From: Oceanobacillus timonensis
Lineage (GTDB): Bacteria > Bacillota > Bacilli > Bacillales > Amphibacillaceae
Assembly (NCBI RefSeq): GCF_900166635.1
Contig: NZ_LT800497.1
Location: forward strand, 3,396,344 to 3,460,343
Direction of reading: 5' to 3'
DNA length: 64,000 bases
Position 1 is the stretch's first letter. Each line of letters begins with the position of its first letter. The notes under the pieces are model-generated. The model did not search any database and had not been told where the DNA came from. It saw nothing but the letters and a program-made list of their open reading frames with translations. The translations under genes were made by a program, and so were the position numbers. Shown here one piece after another: positions 37,183 through 46,393 of the stretch.

Positions 37183-38340
37183 GTGGGGATACCCGTCGTT
37201 ACTTTTTTATTTTTCATTCTTGCCAGTTTGATGTATTATGCTGTCAAAGAAACAAGGTTATCTCAATCAGACAGGGAAGAAGTACGTTTCCATTCCCGTT
37301 TCCTTTCTTTTATACTCCTGTTTATCGGCCTGTTTAGCAGTGCTTGGCTTACTGTGACTGTTACTGCCCCGCTCGGCCGAAATTTCTCTGATGCTGTTTT
37401 CTCTTTTTCACATACGATGCATACGTTTATTCCAGTATTTATTTCCAGTTTCTTTTTATTTGGCATATGGATTAGTGCAGGATATCTATTGCCGAAATGG
37501 CTGGCAAAAAAGTATCCGCATTTTATTATGAAAAGATTCCCCAGATTATTTCCGGATTCCTTTTCAAAAACAAATATTAATGAAAGACAACCATCAGATG
37601 AGCAGCAGGAATCCCAAAATATTATCGAATTCAGTGGTAACGATGTGGGAGAAATTGCTACACATCGCACGGATTTAACTGTTTTACAAATAGATGCTAC
37701 GTTAGAAGAGGTATTTTCTGTTATTCAGAAAACAGACTTCACACGAATCCCGGTTTACGAGGAAGACATTGACCAAATTGCAGGGATATTACATGTGAAA
37801 GACTTTTTCCACCATTTAAAATCAAATACATCACCCGCTTTCTTTTCTTTACATCATCTTATTCGTCCTGCTGCTTACGTACGAATGAATCAGGAAATGG
37901 ATGCTGTTTTTAAAGACATGCGGGAAAAAGATTACAGTATTGCCATTGTGCTTGATGAATTTGGAGGGACACAGGGGTTAATTACTTTAGAAGATATTAT
38001 CAGGGATATTACCAAAGATTTATTAGGGGATCACCATCCGATAACCATGGAGACAAAAGATATTTTCCCACTTTCTGGCAATCGCTACCTAGTTAACGGA
38101 GCTACAGACTTGTTTATATTAGAAGGCTCCCTTGGGGTGACATTTCCAATCGATACACCACATCAAACATTGCGTCACTTTTTAACCGAATTAATCGATT
38201 GGCAGTCTGCGAATCAAAAGAATACCGTATACTATAAACATCTTAAATTCACGGTACATTCCGTAAAGGATAATCAAATTGAATCGGTTATTATTACGGT
38301 GCTTGATCAAGATATCATGCATCATCAATTCATTGGCTAA
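37183..38340 (+). CDS. Membrane-anchored CBS-domain protein of the CorC/HlyC (TlyC) family
   Basis: 385 residues from GTG 37183, ten bases after GGAGG; the longer frame would include that site. Three hydrophobic segments (about 1-115) replace the usual DUF21 domain, and none matches it clearly. Two CBS domains follow (about 165-295: FTRIPVYEEDIDQIAGILHV, IAIVLDEFGGTQGLITLEDI), then a CorC-type domain (about 300-385). Related proteins export Mg2+ or Co2+. The diverged membrane part makes the transport role uncertain. Confidence 0.75.
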   Translation: MGIPVVTFLFFILASLMYYAVKETRLSQSDREEVRFHSRFLSFILLFIGLFSSAWLTVTVTAPLGRNFSDAVFSFSHTMHTFIPVFISSFFLFGIWISAGYLLPKWLAKKYPHFIMKRFPRLFPDSFSKTNINERQPSDEQQESQNIIEFSGNDVGEIATHRTDLTVLQIDATLEEVFSVIQKTDFTRIPVYEEDIDQIAGILHVKDFFHHLKSNTSPAFFSLHHLIRPAAYVRMNQEMDAVFKDMREKDYSIAIVLDEFGGTQGLITLEDIIRDITKDLLGDHHPITMETKDIFPLSGNRYLVNGATDLFILEGSLGVTFPIDTPHQTLRHFLTELIDWQSANQKNTVYYKHLKFTVHSVKDNQIESVIITVLDQDIMHHQFIG

Positions 38341-38352
38341 GTATACTCATAA

Positions 38353-38392
38353 TGAAAAAGCATGGAGAAAAGTTCATCTCCATGCTTTTTCA
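38353..38392. terminator. Terminator after the CBS-domain gene
   Basis: GAAAAAGCATGGAGA and TCTCCATGCTTTTTC pair perfectly around an 8-nt loop, followed by ATTTGC. It can also serve the convergent rodA gene. Confidence 0.85.
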
Positions 38393-38458
38393 TTTGCTTT
38401 TTTATCTGTCTAGCACTGATTTCAAGCCATATGGTCCTTGTCACTAATGGGAGTCATT

Positions 38459-39631
38459 TTATTTAAATAAATAATCATTCTGTATCGTTTCTTCCACAGC
38501 AACTCTATAAATGACTGCTACACCTAACATCGTTGACATAACGGAACTGCCTCCATAGCTTAGTAAAAGCAAAGGAATACCCGTAATTGGCATAATTCCG
38601 ATTGTCATACCGATATTTTGAAAAATATGGACAAGCATTAAACTTAAAAATCCAAAACAGAAATATGCTCCAAATGGAGAATGCTTATAAATATTTAATC
38701 CGAGCGTTACCAATTTATATAAAAACATAAAGTATAGCAGAACAACAAAAGCAGTTCCCACGAAGCCAAAGCTTTCCCCTATAACAGAGAAAATAAAATC
38801 GGTATGGGCTTCTGGATAGTTCACTTCGACACTGCCTATCCCTTTTCCAAATAACTGCCCTGAACCGAGCGCCATTTGCGAACGTTCAAACTGGAAATTG
38901 GCATCTGCTGTTTGCTGTGATGGGTCAAACCAAGTCATGACACGGTCAATTTGATATGGCTTTATCCCAAGCGTTTCTTCGGCAAATCCAGGAAACTCAA
39001 TAACAATTAAAAAAACAGCTCCAATGATGGCAACTCCTGAGAGAATCAACAAAAAGATTATTCTCCAGTTAATCCCAGATAAAATAATCAGTACGCCAGC
39101 TATAAACAGATATACCATCGCTGTACCGAAGTCCGGCTGCAGCATAATTAAAACTACTGGTATCGCAGCATATAATATTAATTTGAAGAGAAGTTGAAGG
39201 TCTGTCTTTAACGTACTTCGTTCATATTTTTCCTTATGTCTGCTGATAACTGCCGCTAAAAATAAAATAGTAGATATTTTTACAAATTCTGCCGGCTGCA
39301 GCGTCAATCCCGGTATCAGCGTATACCAACTTTTTGCGCCATTGATTTCTCTTGCAACAAACTCTGGGCTGATAGGAAGAAATGCAAGCAGTAAAACACC
39401 GGCTATATAAATGTAAAGACTGGTTTTATACAATTGCTCCAGATCTAGAAACTGAACAGCTGCAATTAATCCAACTCCTACTGCATAAAAGAACATTTGC
39501 TGAATTAAAAAATTGGTATCATACTGTTCTAGCTGCTGCGCACTATAAATAGATACAAAACTGATAATTGCAAACCCCAGCAATAATAAAATTAAATCAG
39601 TTTGAAAGTAATAATTTTGTTTTTTATTCAT
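38459..39631 (-). CDS. rodA: SEDS-family peptidoglycan polymerase (RodA/FtsW type)
   Basis: 390 residues with about ten membrane helices. SEDS motifs are visible: KSWYTLIPGLTLQPAEFVKI, MLQPDFGTAMVYLF, SQMALGSGQLFGKGIG, EAHTDFIFSVIGESFGFVG and ITGIPLLLLSYGGSSVMSTM. These enzymes polymerise lipid II at the membrane. Length and sequence favour RodA over FtsW/SpoVE, but paralogues are common in Bacillaceae. The ribosome-binding site is GGTGGG. It lies between the CBS gene and the tsa operon. Confidence 0.85.
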   Translation of the reverse strand: MNKKQNYYFQTDLILLLLGFAIISFVSIYSAQQLEQYDTNFLIQQMFFYAVGVGLIAAVQFLDLEQLYKTSLYIYIAGVLLLAFLPISPEFVAREINGAKSWYTLIPGLTLQPAEFVKISTILFLAAVISRHKEKYERSTLKTDLQLLFKLILYAAIPVVLIMLQPDFGTAMVYLFIAGVLIILSGINWRIIFLLILSGVAIIGAVFLIVIEFPGFAEETLGIKPYQIDRVMTWFDPSQQTADANFQFERSQMALGSGQLFGKGIGSVEVNYPEAHTDFIFSVIGESFGFVGTAFVVLLYFMFLYKLVTLGLNIYKHSPFGAYFCFGFLSLMLVHIFQNIGMTIGIMPITGIPLLLLSYGGSSVMSTMLGVAVIYRVAVEETIQNDYLFK

Positions 39632-39769
39632 CGGATCCCACCAATTTTCCCCTGCCGCTATCCTTGATTTACATGTAATAAGCGTATATCACATGCATCA
39701 CGGGCGGTAATTTCATCATGCGCCGTTATGCTACCAGACTCATTTGGTATGTTTTTACGGCTACCAATC

Positions 39770-40780
39770 CTATTCTAACATTAAAGAAGGATTTGCGTTT
39801 AAATCAAGTGCTACAAATTTTTCTTTTTCATATAAAATCGTTCCTGCAGCTGCAATCATCGCTGCATTATCTGTGCATAGATGAATAGGCGGAATATATA
39901 AATCAGCTTTTTCATTACGAAACCGATTCTTTAAACGTTCCCGCAAACCTTTATTTGCAGCGACACCGCCCGCTACAATAACCTGCTTCACATTATATTC
40001 CTGTGCTGCACGGTATGTTTTTTCCGTTAATACTTCTACAACGCTTTGCTGGAAACTTGCGGCGACATTTGCCGGCTCCAGTGTTTCGCCACGCTGTTCT
40101 GCATTATGAAGCTTATTAATAACAGCCGATTTCAGACCGCTGAAACTAAAATCATAACTCCCTTCTTCCAGCCAGGCACGCGGAAAATCAATCGTTGCCT
40201 TTCCTTCTGCACTTAAACGGTCTATTTCCGGTCCACCTGGATAAGGAAGCTTCAACATCCGGGCTACTTTATCATACGCTTCTCCTGCAGCATCATCTCT
40301 TGTTTCTCCAATTAATTCATACGCATAATGATCTTTCATCAGCACAATCTCCGTGTGCCCTCCGGAAACAATCAACGCTAAAAGAGGGAATTCAAATTCA
40401 TTTTCCAAACGGTTTGCATACACATGCCCGGCAATATGGTGTACACCAATAAGTGGTTTATTTTTAGCAAAGGCCAGCGCTTTCGCTGCATTAACACCGA
40501 CAAGAAGTGCTCCCACTAAACCTGGGCCTTCTGTTACAGCAATAGCGTCAATATCATCCCAAGTAACTTCTGCTTGCTGAACCGCTTCTTCCAGTACCAT
40601 GGTAATTTGTTCCACATGATGCCTCGAAGCAATCTCCGGAACAACACCGCCAAAACGCTTATGACTTTCAATTTGAGAAGCAACCACATTCGAAAGAATA
40701 TCTCGTCCATTCTTTACAATCGATGCAGCTGTTTCATCGCAACTCGTTTCTATGCCTAATATCACTGTGTCTTTTTTCAT
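39770..40780 (-). CDS. tsaD: tRNA N6-threonylcarbamoyladenosine transferase TsaD
   Basis: 336 residues from ATG 40780, overlapping the rimI stop by four bases (ATGA). It transfers threonylcarbamoyl to A37 of ANN-decoding tRNAs in a complex with TsaB and TsaE. Visible are [26 protein letters not shown], the metal-binding [13 protein letters not shown] and [13 protein letters not shown]. Last gene of a thiL-tsaE-tsaB-rimI-tsaD operon. Confidence 0.98.
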   Translation of the reverse strand: MKKDTVILGIETSCDETAASIVKNGRDILSNVVASQIESHKRFGGVVPEIASRHHVEQITMVLEEAVQQAEVTWDDIDAIAVTEGPGLVGALLVGVNAAKALAFAKNKPLIGVHHIAGHVYANRLENEFEFPLLALIVSGGHTEIVLMKDHYAYELIGETRDDAAGEAYDKVARMLKLPYPGGPEIDRLSAEGKATIDFPRAWLEEGSYDFSFSGLKSAVINKLHNAEQRGETLEPANVAASFQQSVVEVLTEKTYRAAQEYNVKQVIVAGGVAANKGLRERLKNRFRNEKADLYIPPIHLCTDNAAMIAAAGTILYEKEKFVALDLNANPSLMLE

Positions 40781-41226
40781 TTTACATTCACCCACATTAC
40801 AATAGCATCTTCAAAATTATCCGTGTAATAATGCTTTCGAATTCCACCGGGGACAAGTCCGAACTTCTTATATAAAGACTGGGCTACCGTGTTCGAAACA
40901 CGCACTTCTAAAGAAAGCCGTTCTACCCCTCTGCTTGCCATAAAGGTCATGATATAACCAAATAATTTCTCACCTATTTTTTGTCCACGCACATCCGGAT
41001 GTACAGCAAAATTCGTAATTTGTCCATCTTCAAATACAATCCATGTACCAATGTAGCCAATAATTTTGTCGTCCAGGCAGGCTACAAAATAATATGCATG
41101 GTCATTTTCACAGAGCTCTTTATAAAAAATATCCATATCCCACGGTCCTGCAAAGGTCGCTTCTTCTACTGCTACTACTCCAGGGACATCTTCCAAGGTC
41201 ATCTGACGAATCACAAATGTGCTCAT
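40777..41226 (-). CDS. rimI: Ribosomal protein S18-alanine N-acetyltransferase RimI
   Basis: 149 residues from ATG 41226, overlapping the tsaB stop. GNAT fold with [24 protein letters not shown] (acetyl-CoA loop VRGQKIG) and [20 protein letters not shown]. The longer open frame extends into tsaB and has no start signal. Coupled to tsaB and tsaD. Confidence 0.93.
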   Translation of the reverse strand: MSTFVIRQMTLEDVPGVVAVEEATFAGPWDMDIFYKELCENDHAYYFVACLDDKIIGYIGTWIVFEDGQITNFAVHPDVRGQKIGEKLFGYIMTFMASRGVERLSLEVRVSNTVAQSLYKKFGLVPGGIRKHYYTDNFEDAIVMWVNVK

Positions 41227-41927
41227 AAGTTTGGTTTTTCCTTCTGCTGTTTTTGCCAATTTGCTTCCGCCTCTGCTAAACGGAGATAATTGGGAACCAG
41301 TGCATGCACAGAATCCGCTTCTTTTTCGCTTCCCAAAAGTGCTAAGTGAGACGCTCTCGGGAGCTGAAGTGACGTATCAGCAAAGATAGCCTTCTCTTGC
41401 AACTGCTCTGTAATCATTGCTTGAAAAGTATCTGTATCTTGGCTTAAGAATAAGACTTTTTCTTTTGTTTCTTTCAACTTTGCAAGCCATTCTGTCATTA
41501 AAATATTTTCTTCTTCCATGACTTTGTGAAGTTGTTGATTTTTGCTTTGATAGGCACCTGTATAAATTAAACCACGTCTGGCATCAAAAAAAGGACAGAT
41601 AATGCCGTCAAATAAAATTCCCTGGTAAGCCAACGCCTCTAAACTGGAAACACCAATAACCGGTATATCCAGTGCCCAAGCCATTGTTTTGGCTGTAGCT
41701 AAACCAATACGGACGCCGGTATAAGATCCCGGCCCTTTTGCAACAACAATACGGTCTAATTCAGCAGGACTGATATTAACATCCTTCATCAGCTCTTCCA
41801 CTGCCGGCATTAAACGCACCGAATGATTTTTAGCGATATTCGTGGTAATTTCACCAATGATTTGTTTATTATCTAATAATGCCACACTTAAAACTTGATT
41901 GGAAGTATCCATCGCAAGTATTTTCAT
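41223..41927 (-). CDS. tsaB: tRNA t6A biosynthesis protein TsaB
   Basis: 234 residues of the ASKHA fold: MKILAMDTSNQVLSVALLD, HSVRLMPAVEELM and VAKGPGSYTGVRIGLATAKTMAW. TsaB dimerises with TsaD but has no metal site. It starts nine bases after tsaE. Confidence 0.97.
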   Translation of the reverse strand: MKILAMDTSNQVLSVALLDNKQIIGEITTNIAKNHSVRLMPAVEELMKDVNISPAELDRIVVAKGPGSYTGVRIGLATAKTMAWALDIPVIGVSSLEALAYQGILFDGIICPFFDARRGLIYTGAYQSKNQQLHKVMEEENILMTEWLAKLKETKEKVLFLSQDTDTFQAMITEQLQEKAIFADTSLQLPRASHLALLGSEKEADSVHALVPNYLRLAEAEANWQKQQKEKPNL

Positions 41928-41936
41928 AAAAAGCTC

Positions 41937-42395
41937 CTACCTCCATGCCTTGACAACTTGTTCAAAATGCTCCCCGAAAGGAGTAAGTATGATTTCACGC
42001 TGATTCTCATGCTCTGTATAATACATCTTTATGTCCAACCGCTCCTCAGGGAGAAAATCTTCAATAAAACTCGCCCATTCAATCACAGTGACACCATCCC
42101 CGAAGAAATAGTCATCAAAGCCGATATCCTCCATTGCATTTTCCAGACGATACACATCCATATGATAAAGCGGCAGACGTCCTCGATATTCCTTCACAAT
42201 CGTAAAGGTCGGACTGCTAATATTCCGCTTAATACCAAGCCCTTTTGCCAATCCCTTTGTAAAAGCCGTTTTACCGACACCTAATTGACCTTCCAGGGTT
42301 AAAACATCATTCGGCTGTAATTTTTCCGCCAGCCAATACGCAAAATCCTGCGTTTCTTCTTCTGTTTTAAATACCAATCGCAACAATCCATCCAC
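41937..42395 (-). CDS. tsaE: tRNA t6A biosynthesis ATPase TsaE
   Basis: 152 residues if it starts at GTG 42395, next to the thiL stop; a TTG at 42386 preceded by AGGTGG is equally plausible. Walker A EGQLGVGKTAFTKGL (about 36-50), FTIVKEY and a Walker B-like DVYRLEN are seen, followed by EWASF. ATPase partner of TsaB/TsaD. Confidence 0.96.
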   Translation of the reverse strand: MDGLLRLVFKTEEETQDFAYWLAEKLQPNDVLTLEGQLGVGKTAFTKGLAKGLGIKRNISSPTFTIVKEYRGRLPLYHMDVYRLENAMEDIGFDDYFFGDGVTVIEWASFIEDFLPEERLDIKMYYTEHENQREIILTPFGEHFEQVVKAWR

Positions 42396-43355
42396 CTACT
42401 TTAAATGTGTATATCCGCTTTTCGTTAATTGCTTCGTTTCCCCTGAGAATTGAATCAGCACACGCGGTTCTTCTGCTTCAGAAACGTAGCCTATCTGTTG
42501 GACAGGCGTTCCCACTTCTGCAGCAATTTCCTGTACCTTTGGCCAATCTGCTTCTGACACTGTTCCTAAAAGTTCGAAATCCTCTCCACCTGAAAGTTTC
42601 CAATCATACTGCTGCTTTTCAGTAAACTGATGAAAGCTTTGGGAAACAGGAATCTTCTCTTCTATAATCGTAAGTTCTATACCGGAAGCTTCCGCTATTT
42701 CATTTGCTTCACTTGAAATACCATCACTAATATCATTTAAAGCCAAACGGTCCAGTTCTTGTAAACCTAACGCAAAAGCCACTCTTGGCTCTGGCAGCCG
42801 GTGACGTTTTATATAATAATCTTTGTCTTTCCATTCCTGCCCCTGCAGCAGCATTTCTAATCCGGCCCGAGAATCTCCCAACGTACCAGTTGCAAAAACA
42901 ACATCCCCAGGGCGGGCCCCGCTTCGATACCTGACTTTATCCTTTGGCACATATCCCATCGCTGTAATGGAAATCATTAAGCTCTCACCAGAAACGGTAT
43001 CTCCGCCAATCAAATCCATCTGATGTTTGGCTGCAAGATCACGCATGCCCTGATAAATTTCTTCTAACGCTTGTTGATTCCATTTTTTCGAAATACACAT
43101 AGAAACCAAATAAAAGGCAGGTTCTGCTCCCATTGCAGCTAAATCACTGATATTTGCAGCCAGTACCCGATACCCCACATGAAATGGGTCCATCGTTTCT
43201 AAGGAAAAATGGATATTTTCAACAAATGTATCGACGGTTGTAACAATATCCGATGTACTGCGAAAAACCGCTGCATCGTCACCTATTCCTTTGACTAATG
43301 TCGGCTGCCTATAATCGTTTTGTTTAATGGCGTTAATAAATGAAAATTCATCCAT
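42396..43355 (-). CDS. thiL: Thiamine-monophosphate kinase ThiL
   Basis: 319 residues. The Mg-ATP-binding motifs GIGDDAAVF, TVDTFVENIHF and LAANISDLAAMGAEP open the protein, and GARPGDVVFATGTLGDSRAG and KLSGGEDFELLGTV follow. It makes thiamine pyrophosphate from thiamine monophosphate. First gene of the operon; no TPP riboswitch is visible upstream. It keeps the Bacillus position next to tRNA-Asp. Confidence 0.97.
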   Translation of the reverse strand: MDEFSFINAIKQNDYRQPTLVKGIGDDAAVFRSTSDIVTTVDTFVENIHFSLETMDPFHVGYRVLAANISDLAAMGAEPAFYLVSMCISKKWNQQALEEIYQGMRDLAAKHQMDLIGGDTVSGESLMISITAMGYVPKDKVRYRSGARPGDVVFATGTLGDSRAGLEMLLQGQEWKDKDYYIKRHRLPEPRVAFALGLQELDRLALNDISDGISSEANEIAEASGIELTIIEEKIPVSQSFHQFTEKQQYDWKLSGGEDFELLGTVSEADWPKVQEIAAEVGTPVQQIGYVSEAEEPRVLIQFSGETKQLTKSGYTHLK

Positions 43356-43640
43356 GCTATCACCGTATCCTTTATTTCACATTAGGGAAACATCTTCTTA
43401 TCAGCAAAGTGATAAGTTTAAATGTGTCCTGCGAACATTTATGAAGCTATTTAATCTACTACATATCATAGCAAATCAAAGACAAAAAATAAAAATTTAT
43501 GTTACTAAAATGGATACAAATCATCACTTCGAAAGATAGGATGTTATTTATTCATATCATTTCATTTTCCATGAAGCAGAGTGTTTATAAACCATCCGGT
43601 TCATTCTGTGGATGAAGTGCCCATTTTGTTTTATGACATT

Positions 43641-43675
43641 AAAAAAACACATGTTTCTTAGCGGAAACCATGTGC
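43641..43675 (-). terminator. Terminator of the tRNA-fMet/tRNA-Asp transcript
   Basis: CACATGGTTTC and GAAACATGTG pair on the minus strand and are followed by TTTTTTT, about 30 bp after tRNA-Asp. The gap 43356-43640 has no gene. Confidence 0.8.
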
Positions 43676-43704
43676 TTGTCGATTACTATTATTTTAAAAA
43701 ATCA

Positions 43705-43781
43705 TGGCGGTCCGGACGGGACTCGAACCCGCGACCTCCTGCGTGACAGGCAGGCATTCTAACCAACTGAACTACCGGACC
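43705..43781 (-). tRNA. tRNA-Asp (GUC)
   Basis: Cloverleaf intact: GGTCCGG acceptor, anticodon loop TGTCACG (GUC), TTCGAGT loop and encoded CCA. Downstream of tRNA-fMet in one transcript. Confidence 0.97.
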
Positions 43782-43834
43782 CAGATTATGTATTCTTTCT
43801 ATCCAGTACTTCAATAGGGACGCTGGATCTTAAT

Positions 43835-43912
<78 letters not shown>

Positions 43913-43961
43913 ATGTAAGTAATTAGTATTTTTTTCAATTCCTTAATTAAGGACAAGATTT

Positions 43962-43990
43962 ATTATATCTTCTTTTAAGGAATAATGCAA
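43962..43990 (-). promoter_or_regulatory. Sigma-A promoter of the tRNA-fMet/tRNA-Asp unit
   Basis: TTGCAT and TATAAT, 17-bp spacer, on the minus strand. Its presence means these tRNAs can be expressed independently of the rRNA operon 5 kb away. Confidence 0.85.
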
Positions 43991-44220
43991 TACCTATTTT
44001 AAACTTTTTTATTTTTATTAGATTATTTATTAGTTTAGCCAACATGAACATTATTTATAACTGTTATTAATCATTAAAAATCGTACCATATCTGATGGTG
44101 CAAAACAAACATTATCATTAAAAGCATAGTCTGATATAATTTGATAATATATGATATTTAATTGATATCTTTCCCCATTTTTTAAAGAGCATAAAATAAA
44201 TAAATGAGGTGTACATAGTT

Positions 44221-45009
44221 TTGACTTTTTTAACCCTTTTTATCGTGATCTTACTAATCATACTTCCAATTATTTCATACTTTTTATTTTCATTTAATAA
44301 AGAAAATAAACTTCAATTACGTTCTTATTACTTAATAGAAGCTATTATTATTTTATTACTAACAGGCACAGGACATATTTACTATTATCAGGTTTATAAT
44401 TTGAACTTTTTACCGAATACTGAACTAAATACGATTATCTTTGCCTCATTAGGAGCATCGATGCTTCTTTATATTTTTGACAGTATCTACAGTAGAATTA
44501 AAAAAAGACAAAAACTACCTATCCAATGGATTGCTATTTTCTTTATTATCATGTTAATTTTTTTAACTTGGATGATTCCTTTAGGATACAAATATTTCTA
44601 TGCAGACAGGCTGGAAATAAAAGAAGAAATATTTACAAATAAAGATACAGAGAAAATTATTATAGACAGTGATAAAAATATAATGGTTGGACTGATTGAC
44701 TCATCATACGACCCATTTATACGTCCGCGTTCCGGCAGAACATATAGTAATTATTTTTACATAAAAAACAACGGAAGCACCCCATATAATGGTGATATTC
44801 ATTTAATACTGTTTAACGAAGATAAGGAGCATATTGATGCAAAATTGTTTGAAAATGTAAATATTGATCCTCATTCTGATCAACTCCTTGTGGAAAAGAG
44901 AGAAAATTCATTTAAAAATAGTGTATGGAACGAGCGTTCATTTAATACGAAACAAAAGATTGATACCTTTGATGCAGTGATATCAAAATCTAAAAGTAAC
45001 GATTTGTAA
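44221..45009 (+). CDS. Hypothetical membrane protein
   Basis: About 262 residues. I prefer TTG 44221, nine bases after GAGGTG, over the GTG at 44209. About four N-terminal membrane segments (to about residue 125), then a soluble domain of about 130 residues with FYIKNNGSTPYNGDIHLILF, suggesting a beta-sandwich outside. No family recognised. Markedly AT-rich, with a terminator shared with yidC after it. It lies in the block between tRNA-fMet and the 5S gene. Confidence 0.7.
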   Translation: MTFLTLFIVILLIILPIISYFLFSFNKENKLQLRSYYLIEAIIILLLTGTGHIYYYQVYNLNFLPNTELNTIIFASLGASMLLYIFDSIYSRIKKRQKLPIQWIAIFFIIMLIFLTWMIPLGYKYFYADRLEIKEEIFTNKDTEKIIIDSDKNIMVGLIDSSYDPFIRPRSGRTYSNYFYIKNNGSTPYNGDIHLILFNEDKEHIDAKLFENVNIDPHSDQLLVEKRENSFKNSVWNERSFNTKQKIDTFDAVISKSKSNDL

Positions 45010-45017
45010 ACGTAATA

Positions 45018-45060
45018 ATTTATCACAGTGTAACTGGCTGAGACTGGGACTGCGCTGAAC
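45018..45060 (-). repeat. Dispersed intergenic repeat, copy C (inverted)
   Basis: On the minus strand it reads GCGCAGTCCCAGTCTCAG then CCAGTTACACTGTGATAAA, matching copy B (48619) with few changes. Confidence 0.5.
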
Positions 45061-45098
45061 TACCTGACAATCCCCCAAGTCATTATTTAATACCAATA

Positions 45099-45133
45099 AT
45101 ACCCCCTCTATACAATCATAGAAGGGGTATTTA
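45099..45133. terminator. Bidirectional terminator between the hypothetical gene and yidC
   Basis: AATACCCCCTCTAT and ATAGAAGGGGTATT pair with one offset around a 6-nt loop, with T-rich DNA on either side. Confidence 0.75.
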
Positions 45134-45164
45134 TATTTTTATATTCTTTTACTAGTCTTTCTTT

Positions 45165-45947
45165 TTAGTGCACATATTTTTTTATGATAAGTGTCTGTAA
45201 AATCATAAACAATCCGCTGACAGTCCAATACAGTGGCAACGCTGCCGGCACATTGAATGAGACAATTGCAATCATAACTGGAGACACAAAGCTCATAATA
45301 GCCATTTGTTTTCGCTGAGCTTCATCCAGTCCAATGAGACTCACCCTTGATTGGATATAGTAAATAAGCACAGCAAAAACAATAAATAACATATCTGTCT
45401 CTCCTAAACTGAACCATAGAAATGACTGTTCAGCTATTTCCGGAGTGCGCATAATAGCATAATAAAATCCAATCAGGATAGGCATTTGAATAATCATCGG
45501 CAAACATCCAACGGCCATTTTAACAGGATTAAAATCATGCTTTTTATAAAGCTCACTTAACTCTCTTTGCATACTCATCTGATCTTCTGTACTGCTCTTC
45601 CCTTTATACTTCTGCTGGATCTGGTCCATCTCCGGTTTCATCACTGTCATTTTCTTTTGCGAGTCTTTGCTATTCTTGGACTGTCTGATAAAGAACGGCA
45701 TTAAAACAAATCGAATAATGATGGTAATCAATACAATCGCGATTCCATAGTTACCTTGAAACAATGAGGCTATCTTTTTTATCAACAGAGAAAAAGGATA
45801 TACAAAATAATGATCAAAAATCCCTGTGGACGAACCATCAATCGGTGCGGTATTAGCTCCGCATCCCGCAAGTACAACAATAAGCAATAACACTAAAATG
45901 ATAAATCGATATTTTTTAAAGGCTGTGAGTAAGCCATTTTCTTCCAT
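45165..45947 (-). CDS. yidC: Membrane protein insertase YidC/OxaA (YidC2-like lipoprotein)
   Basis: 260 residues. A lipoprotein signal with lipobox LAGC (Cys about 29) is followed by five membrane segments and the Oxa1 core: NYGIAIVLITIIIRFVLMPF (with the hydrophilic-groove Arg), DFNPVKMAVGCLPMIIQMPI and VPAALPLYWTVSGLF. It inserts proteins into the membrane and assists Sec. AAGAGGAGG precedes ATG 45947 but is locked in a hairpin (45956-45991) formed with upstream mRNA. An overlapping upstream ORF looks like a MifM-type sensor, so this is probably the inducible paralogue (YqjG/YidC2 type). Confidence 0.95.
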   Translation of the reverse strand: MEENGLLTAFKKYRFIILVLLLIVVLAGCGANTAPIDGSSTGIFDHYFVYPFSLLIKKIASLFQGNYGIAIVLITIIIRFVLMPFFIRQSKNSKDSQKKMTVMKPEMDQIQQKYKGKSSTEDQMSMQRELSELYKKHDFNPVKMAVGCLPMIIQMPILIGFYYAIMRTPEIAEQSFLWFSLGETDMLFIVFAVLIYYIQSRVSLIGLDEAQRKQMAIMSFVSPVMIAIVSFNVPAALPLYWTVSGLFMILQTLIIKKYVH

Positions 45948-46267
45948 AATTGTCCTCCTCTTATTTTAAGCTCCTTTTTAAAATAAGAGGATACGCTGTC
46001 GTTTTTATCATCTTTTTCATCTATTCTTTTACATATCATGATAAGCCAGAGAATAAAGGGTTCATTTATAACGAAGTTTTTCTCCAGATGACTGATATCA
46101 ATTTTCATATTCTGGTGTTTATTACCAATAACATAATCATATACAATCGGATGATTATGATGAAAATGAACAAAGTACATAATTCCCATCGTCATCAAGA
46201 TAACTCCGAAATACATATAAAAGAAGGATGAATCTATAAAGGCATTATGAAACAGTTCCAGAAACAT
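45893..46267 (-). CDS. mifM: MifM-like ribosome-stalling leader peptide for yidC
   Basis: 124 codons with a perfect AAAGGAGGTGAG site before ATG 46267. One N-terminal membrane segment (about 13-33, FFYMYFGVILMTMGIMYF) is followed by a cytoplasmic part holding FILWLIMICKRIDEKDDKND (71-90). B. subtilis MifM arrests at RIxxWI... and DEED residues; the Ile-x-Trp-Leu patch then acidic cluster here is similar, not identical. The ORF runs through the yidC ribosome-binding-site hairpin and 54 bp into yidC in another frame. Proposed role: stalling when its own membrane insertion fails, raising yidC translation. Confidence 0.7.
   Translation of the reverse strand: MFLELFHNAFIDSSFFYMYFGVILMTMGIMYFVHFHHNHPIVYDYVIGNKHQNMKIDISHLEKNFVINEPFILWLIMICKRIDEKDDKNDSVSSYFKKELKIRGGQLWKKMAYSQPLKNIDLSF
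45956..45991 (-). promoter_or_regulatory. Hairpin sequestering the yidC ribosome-binding site
   Basis: On the minus strand TCCTCTTATTTTAA and TTAAAATAAGAGGA form a perfect 14-bp stem with an 8-nt loop. The right arm contains the AAGAGGA part of the yidC Shine-Dalgarno sequence. Translation of the overlapping leader ORF passes through the left arm, so a ribosome stalled just upstream would open it. Confidence 0.85.
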
Positions 46268-46393
46268 GGTTACTCACCTCCTTTGCTTTTTAAAATTTAA
46301 TGATTCCTTACCATTATATCAAAAAAAGAGTGAATCATGGTATTCATTGATCTGGACAATCGTTGTAGTTGCTCCAGTAGTATATTTGACTGC

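Noticed and set aside
42396..43640. TPP riboswitch for thiL
   Set aside because: No CTGAGA-type aptamer core was seen in the upstream gap.
44000..44220. T-box or other riboswitch upstream of the AT-rich membrane gene
   Set aside because: No T-box or known aptamer pattern could be found; only AT-rich DNA.
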